64,000 nucleotides of DNA from Natronobeatus ordinarius (GCF_024362485.1 NZ_CP101457.1:1-64000), one strand, 5' to 3'. Numbered from the stretch's first letter, positions 28,429-37,480 are shown. Notes: generated by a model not told the origin, from the letters alone. A program made the numbers and translations.

Positions 28429-30186
28429 TGAACAAGCCTATCATCGAACTTGATGCGGAGCCGAACCCAGAACTGCCGCGGATGAGAACCTCATTGAACA
28501 GTCGAACCAGGGGCGAATCATGATCGGGTTGACGGTCTTTCCGGAGGTGACGATGCAGCGTTGTGGAGGGAACCAGCTCCAAGATATTGTCTGCTACTTC
28601 GATTCCGATGTGGTCTTCACCCCCCACCGAATCCACGAGCCGTTCCTAAGGGCTGAACTCGGGGACTCTGTACGGGTGATGACCCAACCGCTCAACTCCG
28701 GCAAACCGCTCGAAATAGCAAGAACAAATGACACCCAGTTGGTCTGGATTTCTACCCCCGGAGATCTCGAGACCGTCATTCAAAATACGGACCCGAAGAA
28801 AGGGTGCTCAGAGATATTCCTTCTCTCGGATCAGCTCGCTGTTTCCGTCGACCTCATCGATTTAGAGGCGCGACTTGACGGCCTTACAGAGTACCGGGCG
28901 GTGCTCGCTGAGCATGATGCCGTAGGCGAATTCACACACCTCACGATTGAAGCAAATCCGGAATATCGTGCGGAGTGGCAGAGCGTTGATGTCCAGGGAG
29001 TTATGCCTGGAGCGAATAAACAGCAAGGAACCATCCATGCCGGTGTCGCACACTTCGAACTCCAACCCAACGGCGTTGTCGGCGGGAAAACCAGAAAGCT
29101 GGAGCAATTCGGGCTGCAAGCCGTCGACCAGATCGGTGAATCACGGGTAGAGACGCTCTACCAGGCAGGCATTCACTCACGGCGAGACCTCTCGACATCG
29201 TCGGTCCACGATATCTCGAAACTCTCCGGGTTGGGCCAAGCAACTGCCCGGACGGCCATCGAATCCGCACAGGTGATCGAGCAAGGCGAGGTGCGGAAGG
29301 CACCGGGCGCAAGCCTGCCAAAGAGCGACCCGATTTTTATTGATATCGAAACCGATGGACTCAATCCCACAATTGTCTGGCTCATCGGTGTCTACCTTCC
29401 AGCCCAGAACGACCGATACATGCCGTTCATCGAGACGGATCCATCAAAACCCATTCGTCTTTAGCTAAGACTGCTGGTTATACTCCGTGGCAGAATTATG
29501 CTTAATGGTATTAGTCGAACGAATCTAGCGGCTGAACCGCTGATGCGGCTGAGAGTCAACAGTACAGATAATGCAGAGACTGCTTTTTCGCCCCGCAGCG
29601 GTCGTATACTGACGAAACCCACCTCCAAAACGGTGTTATTCGGTATTACTCTGAGTATTAGCTAAAGACGGATGCATCAAAACCAGAGGTGGCGCTTGAA
29701 GCATTTCTGTCGTGGCTCGCTGAATTCGGGCAAGATCAGCCTATTGTGGCCTACAACGGCTGGAACTTTGATTTCCCCGTGATCAACGAACATATCGCGG
29801 ACCATTGCCCCAGATACCTCGACTTCTGGGAAAGTACGTACCGGTTCGATCTCTACGACTGGGCGGTTAGAGAGAACAACGCGACACTACCTGGGTTGAC
29901 GAATAAACTGGAAGATGTCGCGGAGGCGCTCGGCTGGGAACCACTCGATACTGGTCTGACTGGTGCTGAAGTCGCCCGATTGTTCCAACGCTATGCTGCA
30001 AACCCCTGCCCTGCCACCGAGTTAGATTGGGAGCGACACAAACGATACTGCGAAGACGATGTCCGAGCGTTAGCGCACATTTATCACAAAATCAATGATT
30101 CGACCAACCGAATGACCTCAAACAGTAGCGGAACTCGTTCGTCGAATAGGAACTCCACGTCCCAAGGAACCCTTAGCGATTTCTAA
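28429..30186 (+). pseudogene. MrfB/TM0106-like RNase H-fold exonuclease, split by a MITE
   Basis: The original gene encoded an N-terminal nuclease-like region, a helix-hairpin-helix (ISKLSGLGQATARTAIE) and a DEDD-type exonuclease. ExoI (IFIDIETDG) lies near 29335. ExoII (VAYNGWNFDFPVINEH) and ExoIII (YCEDDVRALAHIY) lie after the insertion. A 223-bp MITE with a 10-bp target duplication cuts the frame between ETDPSKP and EVALEAF; removing it and one repeat restores the frame. A second lesion, a frameshift near 28475, separates the likely ATG at 28429 from the main frame, whose first in-frame ATG is 28520. Bacillus MrfB is the nearest well-known relative. The following helicase starts 4 bp after the stop. 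Confidence 0.85.
29452..29674 (+). mobile_element. 223-bp MITE, copy 1
   Basis: Ends CATTCGTCTTTAGCTAA and TTAGCTAAAGACGGATG are inverted repeats. The 10-bp target duplication CATCAAAACC lies at 29442-29451 and 29675-29684. There is no transposase inside. It matches the inverted copy at 36665-36887 base for base as far as I can compare. Ten-bp duplications fit IS4-family ISH8-type transposases (inference). Confidence 0.92.
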
Positions 30187-30189
30187 TTC

Positions 30190-32628
30190 ATGAGCCAAAA
30201 CCCAACTCCGTCGCTTGACGCAGTCCTGAATATCGAAACACTCGAAGAGACCTTCCCCAACTACAAGGGGCAACTCGTCGACACAATAGCTGACCCACCA
30301 CGAGCAGCAAACACAGTCCCAGCTACAGACGTGTTACCGGATGGGCTTGCAGACCACCTTGAAAATGACCTCTACAGCCATCAGGCCGAGGCGATTCGAG
30401 AGCTGCAAGCGGGCAACAATGCGACCGTCGCGACCTCCACCGCTTCGGGGAAAACCTGGATCTACACGATCTATTTCTGTCTCCTGAAGATTCAAAATCC
30501 GGACGCTCGCGCCCTTTTCCTGTATCCGACGAAAGCACTGAGCGCGGATCAAGAACGAGCAGTCAACGACCTGTTCAACCAGCTTGATATCGACGCTATC
30601 GCTGAAACCTACGATGGCGATACGAAGCAGGATCGGAAGAAACTCATCAGAGACCGCGTCGATGTTGTTATTTCGAACTTCGCAGGCATCAACCAGTATC
30701 TCGACTCCCACATGAAGTGGCGTGACGTCTTCCAGAACTGTGAACTCATGGCTATCGACGAGTGTCACACCTATACCGGAGTTCACGGGATGCACGTTGC
30801 ATGGGTTATCCGTCGGCTCCGACGTCTGCTCGATCACTACGGTTCTGATCCGCAGCTGGTTTGTTCAACTGCTACGATCGGTAACCCTCGGGAACACTCC
30901 GAGCATCTGACCGGGGCCGATTTCCAAGTTATCGACGAGGATGGTAGTCCTCACGGCCGTCGAGAGATCGGTTTCTGGCAGCCTCCGATCCAGGAGACGG
31001 ACGAGTTAGTCAGCGAGTTAGATGAGGACGAGATTCTCCCCTCAATGCGAGAGAACGCAGATGATGAAGCTGCAGGTGCTTTGGTGCACTTGGCAAAAAA
31101 TGATGTCCAGACGCTGATGTTCACCGACTCGCGCCAAGGCACGGAGATTGGCGTCAAGCGCGCCATCGAAGCCGCCCGGGACCATCCAGATGGGAAATAT
31201 ATCGACGTCGCACCGTACCACGCTGGGCTCAGCAAACAGAAGCGACGCGCCGTTGAGAATCAGTTGAACGGTGGTCAGATTGACGGGGTAATCTCGACCA
31301 GTGCGCTGGAACTGGGGATCGATATCGGGTCAATGGATGCGACAGTACTCGCTGGCTATCCCGGCACCCGGCAATCATTCTGGCAGCGTATCGGCCGTGC
31401 AGGCCGGGGTACAACCGACTCACTGTCCGTGTTTGTTCCCCAATCAGACGCCATCGACCAGTATATTCTAAACAATCCCGACTACGTGCTTGAAGAGAAC
31501 GTGGAGGATGCCGTCATCGATCTCTCGAATAACCCGGTGTACGCTAAGCACATCCTCTGTGCCGCATCTGAACGCCCCCTCACTGAAGCGGACACCGAGT
31601 GGTTCGGCCCACGGGATCGGCTTGCACGAGCGATCGACATGTGGCAGGCTGCCGGGCAGATGGTTGGAGACTTGGACCGGGGCGCCCAGTACAACGGGAC
31701 CGCCCGCCCACAGAGTGGAATTTCGCTGTACGCGACCACTGACGAGCAATACGATGTGAGGCAGGTGGACGGAGAGATCGACATGGAGCCCCTCGACAAA
31801 GAGCGTGTGTACCGAGAGTATCATCCCGGCGCGTTGGTGCTGTATGACGGGGACCAGTACGAAGTTCAGGAAGTCGTCGAGGATCGCATCAACCCGTACG
31901 TCACCGTCGAACGCTCGAATTCCACGAACTATACCCAGGCGATCCATGACAAACAGATCACCGACTTGGAGGTTGAGCGATCATATGATCTAGACGGCGG
32001 CTATCAACTCTGTGCCGGCATGGGAACGGTGCATATCAATTACACTGCCTACAACGTCATCGACATGCACACTGGTGAAGTCGTCGAACCGCTGATTCCC
32101 ATTGATCTTGATCCGATTTCCCTCCGCACGCAGCTCATGTGGATCGCATTCCCCCAGGAGATCGTTACTCGGGTGCTGTGCGAGATTCCGCGAAGCTCCT
32201 ATCTTCAACCGGATGAGGGCGCAGAGTTCGCATCGATGGGTGAAGAAGAATACACTGTAGTTGGTGGGCTCCACGGTGGCGAGCATGGTATGATCAAGAT
32301 GGCACCGCTGGAACTCCGGTTAGACAACAGCGACATGGGGGGACTGTCCACGCTTCGTCATCACGAAGTCGGAGCTCCGGTGTGGTTCATTCATGATGCG
32401 ATCGAGGGCGGTGTCGGGTTCGCACACAGTGTCTACGAACACTTCCAAGCGGTCGCCCTGCGGACTGTTGAGCGAATTGATGGCTGTGATTGTGGGCGTG
32501 ACGTTGGCTGTCCCGCATGCTTGATGAGCAGCCAGTGTGGGAATCAGAACGAGCCGCTTCATCGGCCAGCAGCGCTCAGCCTTCTCCGTGCTGCGCTTGA
32601 ACAAGTTGAGGATGCAACTACCAACTAA
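30190..32628 (+). CDS. MrfA/Hrq1-like DEAD-box helicase with C-terminal DUF1998
   Basis: An 812-residue SF2 helicase: Q-like YSHQAEAIRELQ, motif I ATSTASGKT near residue 84, DECH box MAIDECHTYTGVHG near 193, motif III STATIGN, then ISTSALELGIDIGSMD and QRIGRAGRG. The C-terminus is a DUF1998 domain with a four-Cys zinc site (CDCGRDVGCPACLMSSQC). This is the architecture of Bacillus MrfA (YprA) and fungal Hrq1, which unwind DNA in crosslink repair. Its partner exonuclease lies 4 bp upstream, as with MrfB, but is broken by a MITE. A defence role is also possible given the cargo setting. All helicase motifs look intact. Confidence 0.85.
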   Translation: MSQNPTPSLDAVLNIETLEETFPNYKGQLVDTIADPPRAANTVPATDVLPDGLADHLENDLYSHQAEAIRELQAGNNATVATSTASGKTWIYTIYFCLLKIQNPDARALFLYPTKALSADQERAVNDLFNQLDIDAIAETYDGDTKQDRKKLIRDRVDVVISNFAGINQYLDSHMKWRDVFQNCELMAIDECHTYTGVHGMHVAWVIRRLRRLLDHYGSDPQLVCSTATIGNPREHSEHLTGADFQVIDEDGSPHGRREIGFWQPPIQETDELVSELDEDEILPSMRENADDEAAGALVHLAKNDVQTLMFTDSRQGTEIGVKRAIEAARDHPDGKYIDVAPYHAGLSKQKRRAVENQLNGGQIDGVISTSALELGIDIGSMDATVLAGYPGTRQSFWQRIGRAGRGTTDSLSVFVPQSDAIDQYILNNPDYVLEENVEDAVIDLSNNPVYAKHILCAASERPLTEADTEWFGPRDRLARAIDMWQAAGQMVGDLDRGAQYNGTARPQSGISLYATTDEQYDVRQVDGEIDMEPLDKERVYREYHPGALVLYDGDQYEVQEVVEDRINPYVTVERSNSTNYTQAIHDKQITDLEVERSYDLDGGYQLCAGMGTVHINYTAYNVIDMHTGEVVEPLIPIDLDPISLRTQLMWIAFPQEIVTRVLCEIPRSSYLQPDEGAEFASMGEEEYTVVGGLHGGEHGMIKMAPLELRLDNSDMGGLSTLRHHEVGAPVWFIHDAIEGGVGFAHSVYEHFQAVALRTVERIDGCDCGRDVGCPACLMSSQCGNQNEPLHRPAALSLLRAALEQVEDATTN

Positions 32629-32642
32629 ATACGCGTACGCCG

Positions 32643-32745
32643 TGGTCTTTGTGAATTGTCACGATACCGGCGTTGATGAGGCGCATGTTTGGGGGATCGA
32701 GACGCTGTTCCGGTGTAAGACTACCCGATTCGATAGATGAACCAT
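32643..32745 (-). pseudogene. Fragment of the 74-aa backbone gene
   Basis: Minus-strand reading gives LTPEQRLDPPNMRLINAGIV, close to the N-terminal half of the proteins at 34798 and 54204. The C-terminal coiled-coil half is replaced by unrelated sequence. It is the third copy of this small gene. Confidence 0.7.
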
Positions 32746-32860
32746 ATCGGTTTGCCGTCAGCCCCGCGGCTGTTGAGAAGGGGTTTAGATGTACTTGTAT
32801 ATTGTCGATAGGGTTGTAGACCATGGAATCGAGACGGGCTGAGCAAACCAGCAAAACTTC

Positions 32861-32902
32861 TTAACCAACAATCGTAGGTTCTCGCTTCTCGTTGTTGGTT
32901 AA
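32861..32902. repeat. 42-bp twin half-site element, copy P3
   Basis: Perfect arms TTAACCAACA / TGTTGGTTAA, 22 bp apart. It lies just beyond the 3' end of the decayed 139-aa gene, the same relative place as copy P6 in backbone B. Confidence 0.8.
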
Positions 32903-33147
32903 CACACGAGGACGTATATTCCCCTACCCTCCAGCAGTGGAACGTCCGATGAGATCGCCAAATGCCCCGATTCCAATATATTGTTCAATATGCCATCAGA
33001 GTCTTCGAGTCGAAGAAGAGATCCGTCCTGCTGACAGCAAGATGGATGACTAGAAAAACTAATTAAAGGAATGCTGTCGACGGGGAGTTCGGCGCTATGG
33101 AGAGCGATCGTTACTCGAGACGCTGTCGTCTCATTGGTTTCTTTCAT
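32903..33147 (-). pseudogene. Decayed copy of the 139-aa backbone gene
   Basis: The first ~24 codons (MKETNETTASRVTIALHSAE) match the intact protein at 53312 (MKDSNKTTAYRITITLDSAE). Most of the middle, including both CxxC pairs, is deleted. A short tail resembles the intact C-terminus. The leader hairpin is kept. It lies between P3 and the DUF234 ATPase, as its intact twin lies between P6 and the ATPase remnant. Confidence 0.75.
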
Positions 33148-33181
33148 TTATTCACCTATGGGGGTACGTTCGATTCCCTCG

Positions 33182-33203
33182 CGCCCCCTTGGGGGTCGAA
33201 AAA
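33182..33203 (-). promoter_or_regulatory. Leader hairpin L4, before decayed 139-aa gene
   Basis: CGCCCCCTTGGGGG hairpin followed on the plus strand by TCGAAAAA. It is the same type as L10 before the intact twin. Confidence 0.6.
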
Positions 33204-33229
33204 CCATTCCCAGCTGTTACCCTCTGGCG

Positions 33230-34657
33230 TTACTGGTCGGTTTTACTCTCAAGAACAGCAACGATATCAGATAGATCGAAGAGACGAAGATCGTCACGCT
33301 CGTCTGCAGCTTCCTCGACCGAGCGTTTGAACCCGGAGCGGCTGAATAAGGCGAATTCATACGTCGGCTTACCACCTCCGGTGGGTGTCCAGTCGATGTG
33401 CTCCACGTCGTCTTCGAGATCCGAAAGCACGTCATAGCCGAGGGGAGCGTTGGTAAATTTCGCTTCGCCAACGATCAGCGTTGACTCGTCAGTTGGTGCG
33501 ACGACATCTACCTCCTGGCCCTTGTACCACCACTGGCTTGGCACCTGTGTGAGCTGGTAGTCTGCATAGAGCGCCGGCACCGCTTGGTGACAGAGCGATT
33601 CGAACGTTTCGCTGACGAAGTCGGGCAGTTCCGGTTCGATAAGGTCCTCGTAGGCGTTCTCGCCGTAGAGTTCGTATTGCCCCCCGCGGCCGTAGAGATA
33701 CCGAAAGTAAAACCGGAATACGGGATCCCGGATCTGGTATCGCGTCCGCTTGCTGCGTGCCGGGTCGGCGAGTGCTGGATGGTGTTTCTCGATGATCTGG
33801 AGCGTTTCCAGCCGGTCGAAGTAGTACGACGTGTTGGTACTCTCGATGCCGGCTCCCTGGGCGATCTCGTTTCGACTGCGGTTCCCGCTGGCCATCGATT
33901 CCAGGACGGAGAAATACGTGTTCACCTCGTTGAGCTCCATCTGGAGGACGGTTTCGGGCTCGTCGTGGAGTGGGCCATCCGGGTCGCACAACAGCCGCGT
34001 GATGTTCTCTCCGAGGCTCTGTGATGGATCGAGAGGGCTGAGATATCGGGGTGTGCCGCCGAAGACGCCATAGACGAACACCCGTTCTTCGGGATCGTAC
34101 GTCGGCACGAACTCTTGGATGGAACGAAACGGCAGCTGGGTGAGTTCGAGGCGGCCATTCGGTGTCTGGGATACCCGGCCGTAGAGTGGCGCACCGCCAT
34201 CGAGGACGTGGGTATGAATCATGCCGATTGCAGAGCCTGTGAGTACGAGCGTCGCCTGACTCTCGTCGACGGCTGTATCCCACAGGTGTTGAATGACCGA
34301 TGGAAGCCCCTCGTTCGATTCAATGAGGTACGGGAATTCGTCAATGACGATGATGGCGTCTCTGTCGGTGAGGTACGTTAAGAGCGGTTCCCATTCTTCT
34401 TTGACAGCCGTGATGTCTGGATAGGTCGTCGCTGCTGCCTCGACGAATCGCCTGAGCTGTGTCGTCGCTGTTCCTTGGACTGCCTGATAGTACACGGCAT
34501 CGTCGCGGTCGGCAATCGATTGACGGACGAGTTCGCTCTTGCCGATCTGGCGGCGCCCATAGATAATCGCGAGTTCTGCAGCGTCACTCTCATACAGGGC
34601 CTGCAACCGATCGAGTTCATCGATACGATTGACGAACTGGTCCATACTCCCAGTCAT
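33230..34657 (-). CDS. Archaeal AAA ATPase with DUF234 C-terminal nuclease-like domain
   Basis: A 475-residue protein. The ATPase has Walker A-like IIYGRRQIGKSELV near residue 30 and Walker B IIVIDEFPYL near 104, followed by a winged-helix-like middle (SRNEIAQGAGIESTNTSYY). The C-terminus is DUF234-like with VDVVAP and LIVGEAKF (D..ExK), a likely restriction-endonuclease fold. This family is common in archaeal plasmids and its role is not settled; defence or mobile-element functions have been suggested. A perfect operator-like palindrome lies 36 bp before the start. Only the last ~85 codons of its twin survive at 53829. Confidence 0.82.
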   Translation of the reverse strand: MTGSMDQFVNRIDELDRLQALYESDAAELAIIYGRRQIGKSELVRQSIADRDDAVYYQAVQGTATTQLRRFVEAAATTYPDITAVKEEWEPLLTYLTDRDAIIVIDEFPYLIESNEGLPSVIQHLWDTAVDESQATLVLTGSAIGMIHTHVLDGGAPLYGRVSQTPNGRLELTQLPFRSIQEFVPTYDPEERVFVYGVFGGTPRYLSPLDPSQSLGENITRLLCDPDGPLHDEPETVLQMELNEVNTYFSVLESMASGNRSRNEIAQGAGIESTNTSYYFDRLETLQIIEKHHPALADPARSKRTRYQIRDPVFRFYFRYLYGRGGQYELYGENAYEDLIEPELPDFVSETFESLCHQAVPALYADYQLTQVPSQWWYKGQEVDVVAPTDESTLIVGEAKFTNAPLGYDVLSDLEDDVEHIDWTPTGGGKPTYEFALFSRSGFKRSVEEAADERDDLRLFDLSDIVAVLESKTDQ

Positions 34658-34692
34658 GGTGGGAGAGACATACGTGTTCCGAAGTTAGGAAA

Positions 34693-34709
34693 CAGACTAT
34701 AATAGTCTG
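34693..34709. promoter_or_regulatory. Operator-like palindrome before DUF234 ATPase
   Basis: CAGACTATAATAGTCTG is a perfect dyad around a central A; a third half-site GACTATAAT follows. On the minus strand it contains TATTATAG, a TATA-like core 36-50 nt before the ATG, so a bound regulator would block the promoter. The same site is kept at 54102, where the gene body is gone. Confidence 0.7.
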
Positions 34710-34797
34710 GACTATAATATTCGAAACTCTAATCCAGTGGGCCAATTATTCGAGCTACCACCCACAAAGGCTCCGATAGGCATTTCCGAATGTCTCA

Positions 34798-35019
34798 TCA
34801 GTCCTCTTGTGAGCGGATTTCGTTGGCCTGCTGTTCAAGCCGGCGGAGGATCTGGACACGCTGCTGATTCGCGTTCTCGTAGGCGACGCACGCTCGCAGC
34901 GTCTCCATGTCGTGAATCGTTACGATACCGGCGTTGATGAGCCGCGTGTTTGGTGGCTCGAGACGCTGTTTTGGCGTAAGACCGCCCGGTTCTACAGATT
35001 GATCTGATGGATCACTCAC
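34798..35019 (-). CDS. 74-aa backbone protein (copy A)
   Basis: Starts at GTG 35019. The conserved core is LTPKQRLEPPNTRLINAGIV, then THDMETLRACVAYENAN and a coiled-coil tail (RRLEQQANEIRSQ). I do not know its function. Copies lie at 54204 (intact) and 32643 (fragment), always next to the DUF234 ATPase region. A leader hairpin precedes it. An alternative start is the internal region after the hairpin; no ATG fits better. Confidence 0.7.
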   Translation of the reverse strand: MSDPSDQSVEPGGLTPKQRLEPPNTRLINAGIVTIHDMETLRACVAYENANQQRVQILRRLEQQANEIRSQED

Positions 35020-35026
35020 TGATGTT

Positions 35027-35054
35027 CGCCTCCGCGCTTTTGAGGCGAGAAAAA
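35027..35054 (-). promoter_or_regulatory. Leader hairpin L5, before 74-aa gene A
   Basis: Stem CGCCTC / GAGGCG with a 9-nt loop, followed on the plus strand by AGAAAAAC. The start codon follows within 8 nt on the minus strand. Confidence 0.6.
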
Positions 35055-35099
35055 CGGCTCTAGGTTAACCTGCTTCCGTGACCGGCTATCAGCTGCACG

Positions 35100-35258
35100 T
35101 CACGCACTCAGACCCCACCGAACATCGTCTTCGACTGCCTGCAGTTCGCGTTCTGCACGCTTGACGCAGTCACGTCCAACGAGTTCGATCGCTGGTTCTC
35201 GATCGATTTCGTCATTCACGTACCGCGAGAGCACCCGTTCGGTGAGATCCGTGGCCAT
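35100..35258 (-). CDS. 52-aa antitoxin-like small protein
   Basis: A short gene with the reading MATDLTERVLSRYVNDEIDR, then AIELVGRDCVKRAERELQ and a WGLSA end. The pattern of a helical N-terminus, a middle of the type E.....GRD..., and a D..WGL end resembles haloarchaeal RHH/UPF0175-like antitoxins; this is inference from pattern only. It starts 60 nt past the end of the wHTH gene upstream on the same strand. No matching copy is seen at the equivalent place in backbone B, and I see no PIN toxin beside it. Confidence 0.5.
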   Translation of the reverse strand: MATDLTERVLSRYVNDEIDREPAIELVGRDCVKRAERELQAVEDDVRWGLSA

Positions 35259-35318
35259 GTCTCCGCCATTGCTCTACGATGAATTAAACATCCCTGGATA
35301 CTCTGATGGCAGCCCAGG

Positions 35319-35978
35319 TTAGTTTGGGCGGTAGTTCGCGTCAGTGTCGACGTCGTCGTACATCCGTCCGAGCATGTCGAGCGCCGACTCGAAGGTTGCG
35401 TAGTACTCGTTTGCGAACGCAACGGTTTCCTGGAGCGGGATGACGGGCCGTCCGTCGACCATTTCGGCATCGATCTGTGGCCGCGGCTCCAGAACGACCT
35501 GGATGGCGCCATCGAAGTCTTCAGCCGGTTGGCGCTCCTCCGCAGTCGGGATTCCGAATCGGTCGAAGAACGCCGCCCAGGCGTCAAGGTCAGACTCGTG
35601 GACGGCGATGAAAAGTGGATAGTCCTCCGGGTCGCGAGCGACCTGGTAGCCACCCCGAGTCCAGACGTAGACGGCATCGATGCCAGTGTAAGCATACTCC
35701 ATTCCCGCAAACTGCGAGAGGACGTACGCTTCCGAAATCGACGGTGGCGAGATGTCTGCTGCCGCCGTCAGGAACTCGAGACCGACGTCTCGGATTGTCT
35801 GATCGACGAGATGGAGTCCATCGTCGTACGCGACGTATCCCGCCTCCTCGAGCCGATTCACGACGCGACGAATCGTCTCTCGGTTCTCGTCGATCTTCCG
35901 CGCGACACCGGAGATGGAATCATCTGAGTCGAGTGCGAGGATGACCTTGAGTTCCTTCTCACCGCACACTTCGTACAT
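35319..35978 (-). CDS. Winged-helix protein with unknown C-terminal domain (copy A)
   Basis: 219 residues from ATG 35978. The N-terminus (MYEVCGEKELKVILALD, GVARKIDENRETIRRVVNRLEEAGYV) is a winged helix. The C-terminal ~140 residues hold AYVLSQFAGMEYAYTGIDAVYVW and an acidic tail; the layout recalls AbiEi-type antitoxins, but no AbiEii toxin lies alongside. The first ~55 codons and upstream DNA are identical to the twin at 54512, while the rest differs at many bases. Further in-frame ATG codons exist upstream, but they would run into the remnant of the DUF7389 gene. Confidence 0.75.
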   Translation of the reverse strand: MYEVCGEKELKVILALDSDDSISGVARKIDENRETIRRVVNRLEEAGYVAYDDGLHLVDQTIRDVGLEFLTAAADISPPSISEAYVLSQFAGMEYAYTGIDAVYVWTRGGYQVARDPEDYPLFIAVHESDLDAWAAFFDRFGIPTAEERQPAEDFDGAIQVVLEPRPQIDAEMVDGRPVIPLQETVAFANEYYATFESALDMLGRMYDDVDTDANYRPN

Positions 35979-36067
35979 TCTATGGCTACACAATTCTGTG
36001 CAATAGTCAAAAGAAATACTATTCGTGTGGGTCGGCTGGCTGGATCTGGCGAGTGTCCTCAGCGAGG
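35823..36067. repeat. 245-bp identical repeat, copy A
   Basis: Identical over 245 bp to 55016-55260. It covers the 5' part of the wHTH gene, its promoter and the 3' end of the DUF7389 gene. Sequence on both sides has diverged. Confidence 0.9.
36006..36067 (-). pseudogene. 3' fragment of DUF7389-like gene
   Basis: Only the last ~20 codons (LAEDTRQIQPADPHE) of the gene intact at 55212 remain. The break at 36067 coincides with the end of the 245-bp identical repeat. Beyond it lies ~195 bp without any gene that I can recognise. Confidence 0.8.
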
Positions 36068-36262
36068 CTGATTCCAACGAAGTAGCTGATTATCGGTTGA
36101 ATCATCACAATTTATCATCTGGCGGTGCGAGGCGTTAGCCGGCGAACTGCTGTGTCAGAAAACAGGTAGAACCTTCAGTCGTGGTTGGTGTCTTCGTTCA
36201 CACGCCGATTTTCGACTGCCGCGAGCCCAGACGGTCAACGGTGAGAAAAATTGGCTGATAGC

Positions 36263-36664
36263 TTAGCTACGCCGGTAGCGGTGATACTTTTCGCGCCTCA
36301 CGCATAAATGCGAGAGAGGATCGTGATAGTTCCATCCACACTCGATAAATGCGCCGCCCGGTCGGACGAGTTCTGCGAGTTTTTGTCGATCAGGGCCGCG
36401 TTGACGGTCGTGTATCTCGTCGTATGGTCGTCGGCTTGTGTCTGGTCGAACGGCGGGTCAAAGACGATGCTATCGAACGGTCTGACTCGAACCCCTCGTC
36501 AATCGCCGTCACGTCATAATGAACGGTAGACTCTCGTTCGAGGTTGATATCGTTTTGACGACTCCGCTATCGTGTGAGAGGTGCGTCTTCCCAGCGCAGG
36601 CGTTCAGCACGCGCCTCTCGATATTCTCTTTAACGGCTTTGCTGAACCCTTCTTCTTCAGACAT
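36263..36664 (-). pseudogene. Decayed SAM-dependent methyltransferase
   Basis: Minus-strand reading in changing frames gives a methyltransferase: start MSEEEGFSKAVKENIERRVL, motif I VLNACAGKTHLSHD, then NDINLERESTVHYDV, motif IV SIVFDPPFDQTQADD, and LVRPGGAFIECGWNY near the end. Frame changes occur near 36555, 36490 and 36370. The DPPF motif fits amino-group DNA methylases, though RNA methylases share it. A MITE sits directly upstream, its 10-bp target duplication covering the ATG, so the gene has also lost its promoter. Confidence 0.75.
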
Positions 36665-36887
36665 CATCCGTCTTTAGCTAATACTCAGAGTAATACCGAA
36701 TAACACCGTTTTGGAGGTGGGTTTCGTCAGTATACGACCGCTGCGGGGCGAAAAAGCAGTCTCTGCATTATCTGTACTGTTGACTCTCAGCCGCATCAGC
36801 GGTTCAGCCGCTAGATTCGTTCGACTAATACCATTAAGCATAATTCTGCCACGGAGTATAACCAGCAGTCTTAGCTAAAGACGAATG
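36665..36887 (-). mobile_element. 223-bp MITE, copy 2 (inverted)
   Basis: Same ends as copy 1 in opposite orientation and no differences that I can find over 223 bp. The target duplication CTTCAGACAT lies at 36655-36664 and 36888-36897. Confidence 0.92.
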
Positions 36888-36997
36888 CTTCAGACATATT
36901 CTCCTCTGAAACAGCCGTTCGATGAGAGCTGCGGATTGATCAAATCGGGGTTTGAGCTTCCCGAAGACATATGAGGACTCATCTCAAATATTTGATT

Positions 36998-37480
36998 ATG
37001 AATCGACGGAAGTTCCTTGCTGTCGGTGGTCTTGGTCTTGGGACAGGAGGGTATCTCGCATGGAACAGATTTCAATCTCCGTCAATACCCGATGGTATGA
37101 CCGTAGAGACGTTATATCTCGAACGAAATGTCTTCGACCCACGTGATGTCTTTGCCCTGAGGGAAGAGTCTTATACACTTATTGCAGACGAAGAAACTGC
37201 AGCCAGCGAATTTGACGATGTTGAACAAGTATCTGCTTTTAGTGACGATACTGATTTCGACGAATCCTATATTCTTGTTGTTCAAAACGGAATGCGATCT
37301 GAAGACGATCTCGAATTAGATGGGATTGAACGCACTGAAGACGGACTTCAGGTTGCTGTTTCTATAGATCAACCACTTATCCCCGACCATGATGATCTCA
37401 TTACACATTCGCTTCTTATTCGGATTACTGATGAGAAAACCGTACCCGATTCAATAGATGTCAGTATAGCCGGCTATTGA
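36998..37480 (+). CDS. Secreted protein with twin-arginine signal
   Basis: About 160 residues from ATG 36998; an upstream ATG at 36971 would put nine residues before the signal. The N-terminus MNRRKFLAVGGLGLGTGGYL is a clear Tat signal (RRKFL followed by a glycine-rich hydrophobic stretch), the main export route in haloarchaea. The mature part is acidic and beta-rich, and I do not recognise its family. It is of lower GC than its neighbours. It stands alone between a MITE and mobile DNA. Confidence 0.7.
   Translation: MNRRKFLAVGGLGLGTGGYLAWNRFQSPSIPDGMTVETLYLERNVFDPRDVFALREESYTLIADEETAASEFDDVEQVSAFSDDTDFDESYILVVQNGMRSEDDLELDGIERTEDGLQVAVSIDQPLIPDHDDLITHSLLIRITDEKTVPDSIDVSIAGY

Noticed and set aside
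33489-34283. A 264-residue frame on the same strand as the DUF234 ATPase
   Set aside because: It is a shifted reading of the ATPase gene, Arg/Pro-rich and without conserved features.
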